This document shows positions 34,651-43,869 of a stretch of DNA of 64,000 bases, piece after piece; the first letter of the stretch is position 1; each line of letters begins with the position of its first letter. The notes below the pieces were generated by a model, which made no database searches, was not told where the DNA came from, and saw only the letters and a list, made by a program, of their open reading frames with translations. This stretch comes from Lunularia cruciata. Lineage: Eukaryota; Streptophyta; Marchantiopsida; Lunulariales; Lunulariaceae. A program made the translations under genes and the position numbers. Location of the stretch: contig OX419755.1 of the NCBI GenBank assembly GCA_948567375.1, positions 42,227,001-42,291,000 on the forward strand. The letters are read 5' to 3'.

Positions 34651-36300
34651 CTTCTCGCATAGTTGTTTACTGCCCTAAGCAATCGGCTAAAGCGAACTCT
34701 ATGAATCGCACGGTACGATCACAGTCATCGAATAGAAATGATAGGTCATTAATTTTATTCATATTCTGGTCAGAAATTTTCAAACAAGATCATACACATA
34801 GAAACTTTATATTTGAGTTAAGATCCATTCTATCAAGGATAGATAGGATATTAATTACATGGACTAGAACACAGTTTATATATGGTTCATACATCATAGA
34901 GAAAATTTATTCCAGGGTTGTACGTTGGATGAGAATGAAATCTAGATATGAATTAATTGCTAATTTCATTCTTGAATTTATTGTTCACACATAAAAAGTT
35001 AAGAATATCAAGTTCAAAGATTTCATAGAAAAAAAAATGCCATCTGGTGAAACTAGTTTCCAATCATTTTGTCATCAGTAAGGATATATTTATTTGCTAT
35101 CTACTAGAGAAAATTAAACCATTTTAGATTTAATATATTACTCATAGTGTATATCTATACTAACGCTGAAATGAATGGACTTTAAATAGTTTACAGTGAT
35201 GGGACCAACCACCATCATTTCTGCAATGGACTTAAATTGTTGTTGTCATATTTACAATCTGATAACATAATCAAAAGATTGATTTTTTAAGAAATAAAAA
35301 AGGATTTATTATCTCGATCTATTATACGTAGCTAGGATAAATACTTTTTAAAAGTAAGGACACGAGGATGGACTCAATATTCAACAAAAATATTCTATTC
35401 TTAACTTTAATGATACCATCTAAGTAAACGAACCTCCAAGATCCAATCATATTATCTTCTTATAATGTGCTATGACCAAATATTCCCAAGTGATATTTGA
35501 GTAATGATTGCATCCGCCATTTTTTTTCTTCCATATAAACAAAAAGTGTCTCCGATGTTCAACTTCATTCACCTAAATGGACAAAGTCATGACCCTATCG
35601 TAATCATGGTTCATATAATTATTCATTCAAGTGGTGAATAAAAAATAACATAGAAATTATAAAATATCCTTTTGCATTGATCGGAGCAGTTAAAAATCAA
35701 ACTTGAGTTCTATGATTGAGTTTAAATTGTCCATGTTGAATTTATTCAGCTTCTTGGTATACTAGCGAGTCTACTATTTCCTCAGTTCACTTTGGCATTG
35801 TGATATTTTGTTATGAAGCGATATTTTACTTTCATCTATCAATACGATATAGAATAATGAAGAATTTATCCAAAATTGTTTCCGTCTCGGCAGTATATCA
35901 CGGCAACCAAGTGCGAAAGCTTCTCTGCATTATAACAAAGGAATAACGACTTTAAGACGAAGAATCAAGCCCGGCAACAAACAACAACCGTTTCTTCGGT
36001 GCTAAGACAACATCAAGAATAAATTATTGCTGTATATCAGAAATCAGAAATATATATCAGAAATCATTATTTCTGATATCTTATCCCAGTCACCGGAGTC
36101 AATAAATCCATTATAGACATTATACAGTACTATGACAGCAGTAAAATTCGATATACACACTTGCAAAATCTCCAATTGAAGAATTGAAAAGAACCTAGAT
36201 CTGATTAGAAAGAACCTATTTCAACAACATTTCATTGGAGAGGAGACGGAGGATGCAATGAATGGAAGGATATCCTAGAGTTTTAGAGAGTTCAACTGCA
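34651..36300. other. AT-rich region, nothing recognised
   Basis: No conserved frame was found. The frame 34587-34994 spans the LINE tail and unrelated sequence and is not called. Confidence 0.45.
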
Positions 36301-37771
36301 TGCAATTTTGTTCATTTTTCAATTTCAATTCCATTGGTACTTAAATTTAAGGTTATGGAGAATTGAGTAGAAAATTATGATTACTTTTAGGTTTTTTAAA
36401 GTAATCACTTCACATTGAGAGTAATGGGTTGAGAATTTTCATTTTTAATCTCTTTGTATTCATGTTTGAGTTCCATGGGAATTTAGTTTGGAATTGAAAG
36501 TTATGAGAGTTTATAATTTTTAGGGTTTAGAAAGATTGTATTTACTCATGTGAGTTGAGATGTGAGAGATTGTGGTTTTGCAGATATGTAGAGATATGGA
36601 GAGGAATATCATGTGTTACAATTGTTATTCTTGTGCTAGCTATGGCTATACTTCCGCATGTGGGGCTGCCCAGAGCACCTCGAGATACACCATGCCCAAT
36701 GTGTCATAGACACTTTACCCCGCAAGGGATAAAGACCCCGGGGGAAGGATGCACAAGGACTATGATTGGATCACTTGGTATGTTGACATGAGGTGAACAA
36801 TCACATTGATAACAATGACACTCGGGATTATGCATACTTCCTCTATCCCTTTGTTGATCATTCTAAGGATATCTTTGGAGTCTTGGGAGTGGTTAATATC
36901 TCAAGCGTGTTGTATCTTGGGGTTATTTGAGACTAGTTTTTCATGTCCACGTCTATTCCATAGGCTATCCCGTACACTCCATGATGAGGCTAGATAGGCT
37001 CTTTTCCTACCACTTGATTTTTAGGCACGTGATCCCTTGGATGAGTTACCATGGTCTTTATTCCTTTCACTCCCTTGATAGTGTTTTCGTTATGCTAGAG
37101 GGGGACGTGCATGGCATAGAGAGGTGGTTGTTAGATTTCATCAATTCTGAGTAGTGGATTGGATTGGATTAGGAGGAGTTGGTTACATATGCATGTTTTA
37201 GGAGATAGATTTTGCCATAGGATACCCAAAGTCCACCCGATTATGATAGTGTAGGACATTGGGTTAGGCAAGAGAGTTTAGTAGAGCAGCATGAGCACTA
37301 CACTCTTTGTCTATGGCTAGTCCCACTAATGAGACTATCTCTTCCCTATGCTCATATCCTATGGTAGGAAAGGGAGTACAATTAGAGGTCTTAAATTATC
37401 AATCTGAGCAATGATTATGTCTTGATAGTCACTTTTTGCACAAGCATTATACAGTGCTCCTCGTCTCTCTTCAATAGACTTGTAAGTGATGGTATATGAG
37501 CATCTTAGAGATTGCTTTTAGGCAAATGATCATTCTAGTGGATTTACTAAGCTATTTCAAGGGGTTGTAGCAATAGCAAGAGAGAGATTCCTACGTCAAT
37601 TAGTTGGGTGTTATGGACTAGTCAACTTCCTATATGGAGAAGGGCATGGGGGACTGATTGCTATTGGAGAGATATTTTTGTGCTTGGTTAGCCGCACCAT
37701 TGTCCTTTAGTATCAATCTCACTTCCTAGAGCACCTTAGTCCACATCAATTTGGAGTAGCTACACCTAGAG
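36300..37771 (+). mobile_element. LINE, 5' part up to the reverse transcriptase N-terminus
   Basis: Plus-strand reading with stops. Around 36690 the frame at 36555-36791 gives a C2H2-like CPMCHRHFTPQGI. The RT begins near 37560 and reads GLIAIGEIFLCLVSRTIVL, then FLEHLSPHQFGVATPR just before 37771, where the chromodomain element is inserted. The RT continues after 49231 with GCGTISLYIQALLDI. Earlier parts are unreadable. The three-part LINE spans 36.3 to 51.3 kb once the nested insertions are removed. Confidence 0.65.
37767..37771. repeat. Target-site duplication TAGAG, left copy (outer element)
   Basis: TAGAG at 37767-37771 matches TAGAG at 49231-49235, directly outside the TG..CA ends of the outer LTR element. 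Confidence 0.85.
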
Positions 37772-37800
37772 TGTAAAAGACCAAGACCAAGGAGAGAAAT

Positions 37801-38248
37801 TGTAAAAGACCGAAACCGAGGAGAGAAATAGGAGAATGGAAACTCACATTGGGACACTTGAATGAGGAAAAACTCCAAATGCCTAGCATGAGCTTTGGCT
37901 TGGTATTTATAGGTAGCATACAAGGCCCTTGAGAAGCTTCTCAAGAAGCTTCCTTGAGCCGCTTTCTTAGAGTGCAAGCCAAGTTAGCTAGGAAGCTTCT
38001 CAAGAAGCTTCCTTCTAGAAGCCGCCTTCTTGGCGTGCAAGCTAAGCTAGTTGGAAGCTTCTAGAAGCTTCCTTATAGAAGCTACTTACTTAAGGTGCAA
38101 GCTAAGCTAACAGGGAAGCTTCCCAAGAAGCTTCCTAGATACTTCCAGAATATTCTAGGCTACTTTGTCTTATGTGCTACTTTGTAAGTCCGACTACTTT
38201 GTCGCTAAACTCCTGACTAACTTCATCGCTAAACTCCATATTGTTACA
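37801..38248 (-). repeat. Inner element, 3' LTR
   Basis: It starts TGTAAAAGACCG and ends CATATTGTTACA on the plus strand. A purine-rich tract (minus strand GTGGCGGGGGAATA, 38249-38262) lies immediately before it in the direction of transcription, as expected for plus-strand DNA priming. It carries the same heat-shock-element clusters as the 5' LTR. Confidence 0.92.
38054..38155. promoter_or_regulatory. Heat-shock-element cluster in the inner 3' LTR
   Basis: Perfect alternating units: GAAGCTTCTAGAAGCTTCC at 38054-38072 (four GAA/TTC units at 5-bp steps) and TTCcaGAAtaTTC at 38143-38155 (three units). A gapped pair of GAAGCTTC palindromes lies at 38115-38135. Confidence 0.7.
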
Positions 38249-38269
38249 TATTCCCCCGCCACTAGTTGG

Positions 38270-38640
38270 TGACGTCCTCGTCGCCAGTGAAGCTTTGAAT
38301 TCCTGGATGGCTGTCTATGCATTCTGGAGGTGAGAAAGAGGCTCCTAGGTGGCATCATGAAGGGGATACCCTTTCCAAAGGACCTTGTACTCCGTATGTT
38401 AGCGACGGCCTTGTTGGATATGGCGACGCGCAAGGATACGATCAACTTCGTACTCCTCATGATCATTGATAGGGACAAGAAGAGGGGGAGGTTGGACTCG
38501 AGAGGAAAAGGAAGAGGGGTTAGGAACAAAGGGTTTCAACTTGGAAACATGAACGACAGGATGGATACGCATGTGGCAAGGTAAGGCAAGTCGATAAGCA
38601 ACATGAGAGACAATTTGGGTGATATCAAAGGGTCCTATCT
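38270..38640 (-). pseudogene. Inner element chromodomain region
   Basis: The minus strand gives HEEYEVDRILARR, then YKVLWKGYPLHDAT and EPLSHLQNA. This is the classic chromodomain (aromatic cage region and W-K-G-Y), fused at the integrase C-terminus in chromoviral Ty3/gypsy elements, where it is thought to guide integration to marked chromatin. Stops lie after QQGRR, at the W of ATWEP and after LQNA, all consistent with point decay. Confidence 0.85.
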
Positions 38641-39790
38641 AGTTAGGGGCAAGTTTACGAACTTGGGTATCAAGTGGGAGAGGGAGGTTACTGGAGGATA
38701 GCATGACTTTATCACCAACTTCAAAGGTGAGATCACGACGATAGTGGTCTGCATATTGTTTTTGGCGATTCTGAGCAACAAGGAGGTGAGACTTGGCTTG
38801 TTGGAGTGATTGGGATATAGTGGTCAAGAATGTGGAAGTATGAGGAACCTGAGATGGAGGGAGAGCAAGAAGAGAATCTAAAACAAGCGGATCTTGACCA
38901 AAATTGAGAAAGAAGGGAGAAAATCCGGTGCTTGCCTGTTTGGAATTGTTGTAGGCAAATTCTGCAACTGCAAGACATTCATCCCAATTGGTATGGTGGA
39001 CATTGACAAATGCCCGCAATATATCCTCCAATGTACGATTTGCACATTCGGTTTGTCCATCAATTTGAGGATGATAGGCTATGGACAAAGTAAGCTTGGT
39101 GCCGAGTATCTGGAAGAGTGCTTGCCAAAACTTCCCGGTAAATCGAGGATCACGGTCAGAGATGAGTACACGTGGCATCCCATGATGCTTGAAGACATTG
39201 TCGAAGTAGATTTGCGCTAAGGTTGGGGCATCCACGGTATCATAGGTTGGTGCCAAGTGGATTTGCTTACTAAGCTTATCCACAAACACCACGATTGTGG
39301 TGTGTCCTTGTTTTGTCTTTGGCAAGGATGTGATGAGATCCAAGCTCACATGCTCCCAGCGAGCGGATGGAATGGCGAGTGGTTGAAGTAGTCTACTCGG
39401 CTTCTGGTTACTGGCCTTGTTACGTTGGCAACTCTCACACAATCTGACAAATTCTTGAACATCTCGTGTCATGTTGGGCCACCACCATTGATGTTGGAGG
39501 GTACCCAAGGTCTTGTCCACACCCATGTGACCAGCGATGGGTAAATCATGGGCTTCTTGAAGGCGCACAAGTTGAAGATCACCTTTGGCTGGAACATAGT
39601 TCCGGTCCTCATGGAATAGAAGGCCTTCCTTGAAGGAGAAGGTGTTGTACTCCTTGTCACCTGTTGTTAGACGACCATGTACCATTTGGAAGAAGGGATC
39701 TTGTTGTAGAGCTAATCGAAACTCATTCTGGATCTTGGGGTCAATTGACACCGTTGTAATTGCTGTTGCGATGAGAGGAAGGGACTTCAA
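38639..39790 (-). CDS. Inner element integrase (open frame, part of a broken polyprotein)
   Basis: 383 open codons. The zinc-binding region has H..H..C..C in AGHMGVDKTLGTLQHQWWWP and CESCQRNK. The catalytic core shows D in VSLDLITSLP, D in LISDRDPRF, and E in DGQTECANRTLED. The C-terminal GPF-like part begins VGDKVMLSS. This enzyme would insert element cDNA into the host genome. The annotated ATG is internal to the original polyprotein; the RNase H end precedes it after a stop. A TAG after KLAPN cuts it from the chromodomain. Confidence 0.85.
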   Translation of the reverse strand: MKSLPLIATAITTVSIDPKIQNEFRLALQQDPFFQMVHGRLTTGDKEYNTFSFKEGLLFHEDRNYVPAKGDLQLVRLQEAHDLPIAGHMGVDKTLGTLQHQWWWPNMTRDVQEFVRLCESCQRNKASNQKPSRLLQPLAIPSARWEHVSLDLITSLPKTKQGHTTIVVFVDKLSKQIHLAPTYDTVDAPTLAQIYFDNVFKHHGMPRVLISDRDPRFTGKFWQALFQILGTKLTLSIAYHPQIDGQTECANRTLEDILRAFVNVHHTNWDECLAVAEFAYNNSKQASTGFSPFFLNFGQDPLVLDSLLALPPSQVPHTSTFLTTISQSLQQAKSHLLVAQNRQKQYADHYRRDLTFEVGDKVMLSSSNLPLPLDTQVRKLAPN

Positions 39791-39799
39791 ATCAGGTTG

Positions 39800-40246
39800 T
39801 CGTTATAGAGCATCAGGGATGACATGGAACCGACCTGGTTTGTATTCAAGTTTGATGTCAAACAATTGAAGTTGCTCTTCCCATCAATGATGTCGACTCT
39901 TCATGTGCTCTAGGTGTAAGGTCTGCAACAATGGCTTGTGATCAGTCCGCATGATCACTTGTTTCCCCAAGAGATAATGCCTCCATACCTTGGTGGCATA
40001 TACCATTGCAAGTTGTTCTCAATCTCGAGCAAAGTAATTTCTTTCAGTTGTATTTAGTCGGCGAGACACAAAGGCAATGGGATGTAGCCCATCTGGAAAT
40101 TCTTGTTGCAACATAGCTCCAATTGCAAAGTTAGAAGCATCAAAATCAACCACACAAGGCAGTTGAGGATCATATGGTTAAAGAATGGGTCTTGAAGACA
40201 CCATATGTTTCAACTTCTGGAATGCTTCTTCATGTTTGGTGTTCCA
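39800..40246 (-). pseudogene. Inner element RNase H domain, interrupted
   Basis: The minus strand reads KHEEAFQKLK, VVDFDASNFAIGAMLQQEF, HPIAFVSRRLN, TDHKPLLQTL and EYKPGRFHVIPDAL in order, typical of the Ty3/gypsy RNase H (D in FDAS, D in TDHK). Stops occur after RPIL, after YFARD, near HH and at the ALSRQ site. It is separated from RT by the TAG at 40247. Confidence 0.8.
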
Positions 40247-41125
40247 CTAGAAGCTTGAGTTCTTTCCCAAGAGGTCAGTCAATGGTGCAGCCACATGCAC
40301 ATAATAGTGGATGAACCGCCGGTAAAAACTGGCCAATCCATTGAATGCCCGTACTTCTATAGCATCCTTTGGGGTAGGCCAATCAGTAATGGCCTTGATC
40401 TTCTCTTCCTCCATCTTGATCCCCTCTGATGAGATCTTATGACCCAAGAAGGTAACCTCTTTTTGCCAAAAAGCACACTTTGACTTCTTGCAGTAAAATT
40501 TCCATTGTCGTAGTCGTCTTAGGACTTCTCGCACATGATTCACATGTTCTGCCTCTGTCTTGCTATAGATTAAGATATCATCCAAGAACACCACCACTAA
40601 CCAATCCAATAGTCCATCCAACACCTGATGCATTTGATCCATGAAGATTGTTGGAGCATTAGTGAGTCCCAAAGGTAGAACTCTCCACTCAAAATGTCCA
40701 TACCTTGTGCGAAAGGCAGTCTTTTTCACATCCTCTCTATCAATCGGAATTTGCCAATAGCCGCTACAAAGATCCAACTTGGAAAAATAACGTGCTCCAC
40801 TCAGTTGATCAAGTAAGTCATCGATCCGAGGCAAGGGATATGCATTCTTCATGGTTTGCTTATTGAGCCCATGGTAATCAATACAGAAACAAAGTCCTCC
40901 ATCCTTCTTTAGAACAAATAGTACCGGTGCTCCCCAAGGAGAGGTACTATGTTGTATGAAATCCTTCTCCAACAACTCTATAAGTGTTGTTCGCAACTCC
41001 TCTAACTCCTTTGGTGAGAGCCGATAGATTGGTCTACTCACCAGAGTACTCCCTGGCAATAACTTGATCTTGAAGGGCATACCTCGATTGGAGGGTAATC
41101 CCTTTGGCAGATCATCCGGAAACAC
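40247..41125 (-). CDS. Inner element reverse transcriptase (open frame, part of a broken polyprotein)
   Basis: 292 open codons. It carries the canonical Ty3/gypsy RT motifs in order: [80 protein letters not shown], and the catalytic FLDDILIYS (YxDD box as F-L-D-D), followed by [11 protein letters not shown]. Odd residues (FCIDYHG for the usual F.VDYR, IFMDQM for FM..M) may be decay. It copies element RNA to DNA in the cytosolic particle. Confidence 0.88.
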   Translation of the reverse strand: MFPDDLPKGLPSNRGMPFKIKLLPGSTLVSRPIYRLSPKELEELRTTLIELLEKDFIQHSTSPWGAPVLFVLKKDGGLCFCIDYHGLNKQTMKNAYPLPRIDDLLDQLSGARYFSKLDLCSGYWQIPIDREDVKKTAFRTRYGHFEWRVLPLGLTNAPTIFMDQMHQVLDGLLDWLVVVFLDDILIYSKTEAEHVNHVREVLRRLRQWKFYCKKSKCAFWQKEVTFLGHKISSEGIKMEEEKIKAITDWPTPKDAIEVRAFNGLASFYRRFIHYYVHVAAPLTDLLGKNSSF

Positions 41126-41129
41126 ATCT

Positions 41130-41410
41130 ACAAAATCCTAAACTATCCAATCAATCATTGCTTGATGCGGCACTTGGCCCTCCTCAGATTGTTCTTGTGC
41201 AATCGGCTTGATCCACACCGCAAATACATACTTATCTTCCTCCAAAGCTTGCTCTATGGCTGCTTCCTTAACAAACTTCCCTTCTAGGGACTCATCTCTC
41301 TTCCAAGCATGCTCCATGGTTGCCTTCCTGGCAAACTTCCCATCTTGGGACTCATCTCCCTTCCAGATTTGCTCCATGGCTACCTTCTCGACAAACTTCC
41401 CATCTTGGGA
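41130..41410 (-). repeat. Three-copy 60-66-bp repeat in the protease-RT linker (inner element)
   Basis: The minus strand encodes repeats of about 20-22 residues: MEQIWKGDESQDGKFARKAT, MEHAWKRDESLEGKFVKEAA, IEQALEEDK. The same array occurs in the outer element at about 46990-47170, so it belongs to the family rather than to one copy. Confidence 0.8.
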
Positions 41411-41848
41411 CTAACTATTCTTAGGTGTCTTACTCAGAGGTGCCAGACAACCTAATAAAAAATTCCTACCTTGGTGTTGTACTTGAATTTGGTGTCGGGT
41501 CCAATCAAATTGAACCTTATGACATTCAAGCCAAGGTAGACCCCAAATGATATCATAGTGTAGAGGTGCCACTACAAACCTCATACACTCCAAATATTCC
41601 TTCCCAATCTTGAAGGTAACAGGATGCGAGGTGCGGAATGCAGAACCCTTTCTACCATCTGCTATCATCAAACTACTTCCAATCACTGGCTTGATAGGAA
41701 TACCCAATTCCTTTGCTACTTGCATAGACATGCAATTCTCTGAACTTCCAAAATCAACCAAAATCCTACAACCCCTATTAGATATCATACCTTGCAAGTG
41801 AAGCAGGCTTGCATAGGTCAAGCCTTCAATCCCATTTGAACTAATCAA
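41411..41848 (-). CDS. Inner element aspartic protease region (open frame)
   Basis: 145 codons. The active-site segment reads CRILVDFGSSENC, followed by ADGRKG, a VTFKIGKEYLECMRFVVAP segment and IIWGLPWLECHKVQFDW (second ILGxxWL motif of retropepsins). The active-site triad is DFG instead of DSG/DTG, in both the inner and outer copies. The frame upstream toward gag is interrupted, and the ATG is internal. Confidence 0.8.
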   Translation of the reverse strand: MISSNGIEGLTYASLLHLQGMISNRGCRILVDFGSSENCMSMQVAKELGIPIKPVIGSSLMIADGRKGSAFRTSHPVTFKIGKEYLECMRFVVAPLHYDIIWGLPWLECHKVQFDWTRHQIQVQHQGRNFLLGCLAPLSKTPKNS

Positions 41849-41859
41849 GCTCCCAGTAG

Positions 41860-42783
41860 GTGGCTCAAAATCTCCTACTGGGATTCCTCGTTTCCCTGAT
41901 CATTCTGCTCCACAACCTCCACTTGGGCAACTTGTCGAGGTCGTCCATTCTTAAGTGGACATTCAGCAATGCGATGCCCCAACTGGCAAGAGTAAAAAAA
42001 CAATCACCATTTTGTTGCAGTTTCTCCATGTCTGCCATGCCCAGTGGTCTTCATTGAATTGCATCAATCTCCATTGGTGCTGGCTCTTCCACTTGTGTGT
42101 AGTGTATTGGTAGGCTTTGTGGGGGTCGAGGTCGAGACCAAGTTGTTGCCACCAAGGAATCAAAACGTTCGGCCAACCGCATGGCTTCTTCCAAGTGTTG
42201 TGGCTCTCACATGGTTACCTCTAATTTGGTTCTTGCCTTCAAGCCCCTCACGAATCGATCCAGAGCTTCACCTTCCAAAATGTCTAGAATTTGCATGATG
42301 GTGTTTTGGAACTGCATGATGTAACTTCTTACAGAGCCAATCTGTTTCAACTCTGCCAACTTATCCCGTGCAGCTTGTGTGGCATTTATAGCTTGGAACC
42401 GACTGATTATTGCGCTCTTGAATTCTGCCCATGTCAAGATTGGTGTAACCATTTGTTGTTCGGATCGCTCCACTCAAAATCTCCACCATAGCTTTGCTAC
42501 TCCATCCAATTGGCTAGAAGCCAAGAGAATCTGTTTTTGCTCATATTGTAGATTGGTAGCTTCAAAATAACGTTCACAATCAAACACAAAATTCTCCATT
42601 GCACCCGGGAGATTCTTGCCTTCAAATACCTTGGGTTTAGGGAATCTGATCCGATCTTCTCCTTCTTGAATTGGTACTCTCTCCACTTGCTCTTGTCGTC
42701 GAAGATCTCGTTCATCCAACAATCAAGTAAGGTGCTTGATTTGTTGTTGCATAGCAAGGATAACATCAGGTATTGCCGCCATG
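41860..42783 (-). pseudogene. Inner element gag, three stop codons and a frameshift
   Basis: It starts with the ATG at 42783 (MAAIPDVILAMQQQIKHLT). Stops TGA lie at 42723-42725, 42474-42476 and 42207-42209, each explicable by C-to-T change at a CGA or CAA. Gag-domain text is clear (ERYFEATNL, LDGVAKLWWRF, ILTWAEFKSAIISRF, LAELKQIGSVRSYIMQFQ, LDRFVRGLK). The zinc knuckle (about 42000-41950, GHRIAECP) is present only after a frameshift and has lost a cysteine. Confidence 0.82.
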
Positions 42784-43029
42784 GTTGCTCCTCTATCACA
42801 CCACTCCCAATCTATCTAATTTATTAACACATAAAAACAGCACGTCCACCGTTCTCCATAAGTTACAACCGGAAGCACCAAGGGTTCCTCAGATATGGTG
42901 ATCATATGCAAAAAATCTTGTATGAGGTGATGAACTGTGTGAAACAATGCTTGGGTAGTATTTGGACGCGAAAATCCCAATGGTTCGGTGGAAGTGGATA
43001 TTGTGGTCCATAAATTCCATCCATCCCAT

Positions 43030-43046
43030 TCCTGCTCTAATACCAA
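43030..43046 (-). other. Inner element primer-binding site
   Basis: Immediately after the 5' LTR on the minus strand: TTGGTATTAGAGCAGG, nearly identical to the complement of the 3' end of initiator tRNA-Met (TGGTATCAGAGC). Confidence 0.8.
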
Positions 43047-43150
43047 TGTAAAAGACCGAAACTGAGGAGAGAAATAGGAGAATGGAAACTCACATTGAGA
43101 CACTTGAATGAGGAAAAACTCCAAATGCCTAGCATGAGCTTTGGCTTTGG

Positions 43151-43158
43151 TATTTATA
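43151..43158 (-). promoter_or_regulatory. TATA box of the inner 5' LTR
   Basis: TATAAATA on the minus strand, about 22 bp downstream of the nearest heat-shock-like palindrome and about 105 bp before the LTR end. The left LTR has the same box near 37910. Confidence 0.75.
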
Positions 43159-43179
43159 GGTAGCATACAAGGCCCTTGA

Positions 43180-43402
43180 GAAGCTTCTCAAGAAGCTTCC
43201 TCAAGCCGCTTTTTTAGAGTGCAAGCCAAGTTAACTAGGAAGCTTCTCAAGAAGCTTCCTTCTAGAAGCCGCCTTCTTGGCGTGCAAGCTAAGCTAGTTG
43301 GAAGCTTCTAGAAGCTTCCTTATAGAAGCTACTTACTTAAGGTGCAAGCTAAGCTAACCGGGAAGCTTCCCAAGAAGCTTTCTAGATACTTCCGGAATAT
43401 TC
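43180..43402. promoter_or_regulatory. Heat-shock-element array in the inner 5' LTR promoter
   Basis: Five sites upstream of the TATA box: 43180-43200 (two GAAGCTTC palindromes, 4-bp gap), 43239-43268 (the same plus TTCTAGAA), 43301-43319 (GAAGCTTCTAGAAGCTTCC, four contiguous units), 43362-43382 (palindrome pair) and 43390-43402 (TTCcgGAAtaTTC, three contiguous units). The consensus nGAAnnTTCnnGAAn is the known binding site of eukaryotic heat-shock factors. Confidence 0.72.
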
Positions 43403-43495
43403 TAGGCTACTTTGTCTTATGTGCTACTTCGTAAGCCCGACTACTTCGTTGCTAAACTCCTGACTAACTTCGTTGCTAAACTCCATATTGTTACA

Positions 43496-43843
43496 AAAAT
43501 AGAAGAATGGAAACTCACGTTGCAACACTTGAATGTGGAAAAACTCTGAATGTCTAGCATGAGCTTTGGCTCTTGTATTAGGGATCCTACAAGTTCATTG
43601 AACTGTAATCTTGGAGTGCAAGCCAAGTTAATCAAGAAGCTTCCTATTAGAAGCCGCTTACTTGGCGTACAAGCTAAGCTAGTTGGAAGCTTCTAGAAGC
43701 TACCTACTTGGGATGCAAGCTAAGCTAGCCGGGAAGCTTCCCAAGAAACTTCCTAGATACTTTTGGGATATTCTAGGATAATTTGTCTTATTTGCTAATT
43801 TGTTAGCCATACTAATGTTGTCGCTAAACTCCATATTGTTACA
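43496..43843 (-). repeat. Outer element, remaining part of its 3' LTR
   Basis: It continues the sequence broken at 37800: the joined border reads 'gagagaaat' + 'agaagaatggaaactcac', matching the intact LTR at 48807. It ends TATTGTTACA at 43843. Confidence 0.88.
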
Positions 43844-43869
43844 TATTCCTCAACCGATAGTTGGTGGTG

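Larger units (their letters stand above)
37801..43495 (-). mobile_element. Inner chromodomain Ty3/gypsy retrotransposon, minus strand
   Basis: It is inserted in the 3' LTR of the outer element. Flanks are GAAAT before 37801 and AAAAT after 43495, a 5-bp duplication with one mismatch. LTRs of 448-449 bp (37801-38248 and 43047-43495) differ at about 16 positions by my count, so it is fairly young. The order on the minus strand is LTR, primer site, gag, protease, linker repeats, RT, RNase H, integrase, chromodomain, purine tract, LTR. Gag has three stops and RT/RNase H at least one (TAG at 40247-40249); the integrase frame is open. It cannot move alone without functions from intact relatives. 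Confidence 0.92.
43047..43495 (-). repeat. Inner element, 5' LTR
   Basis: Minus-strand order: TGTAACAATATGG start, U3 with about four diverged repeats of 60 bp, a TATAAATA box at 43158-43151, a short R/U5, and the end CGGTCTTTTACA before the primer site. It is nearly identical to 37801-38248. Confidence 0.9.
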
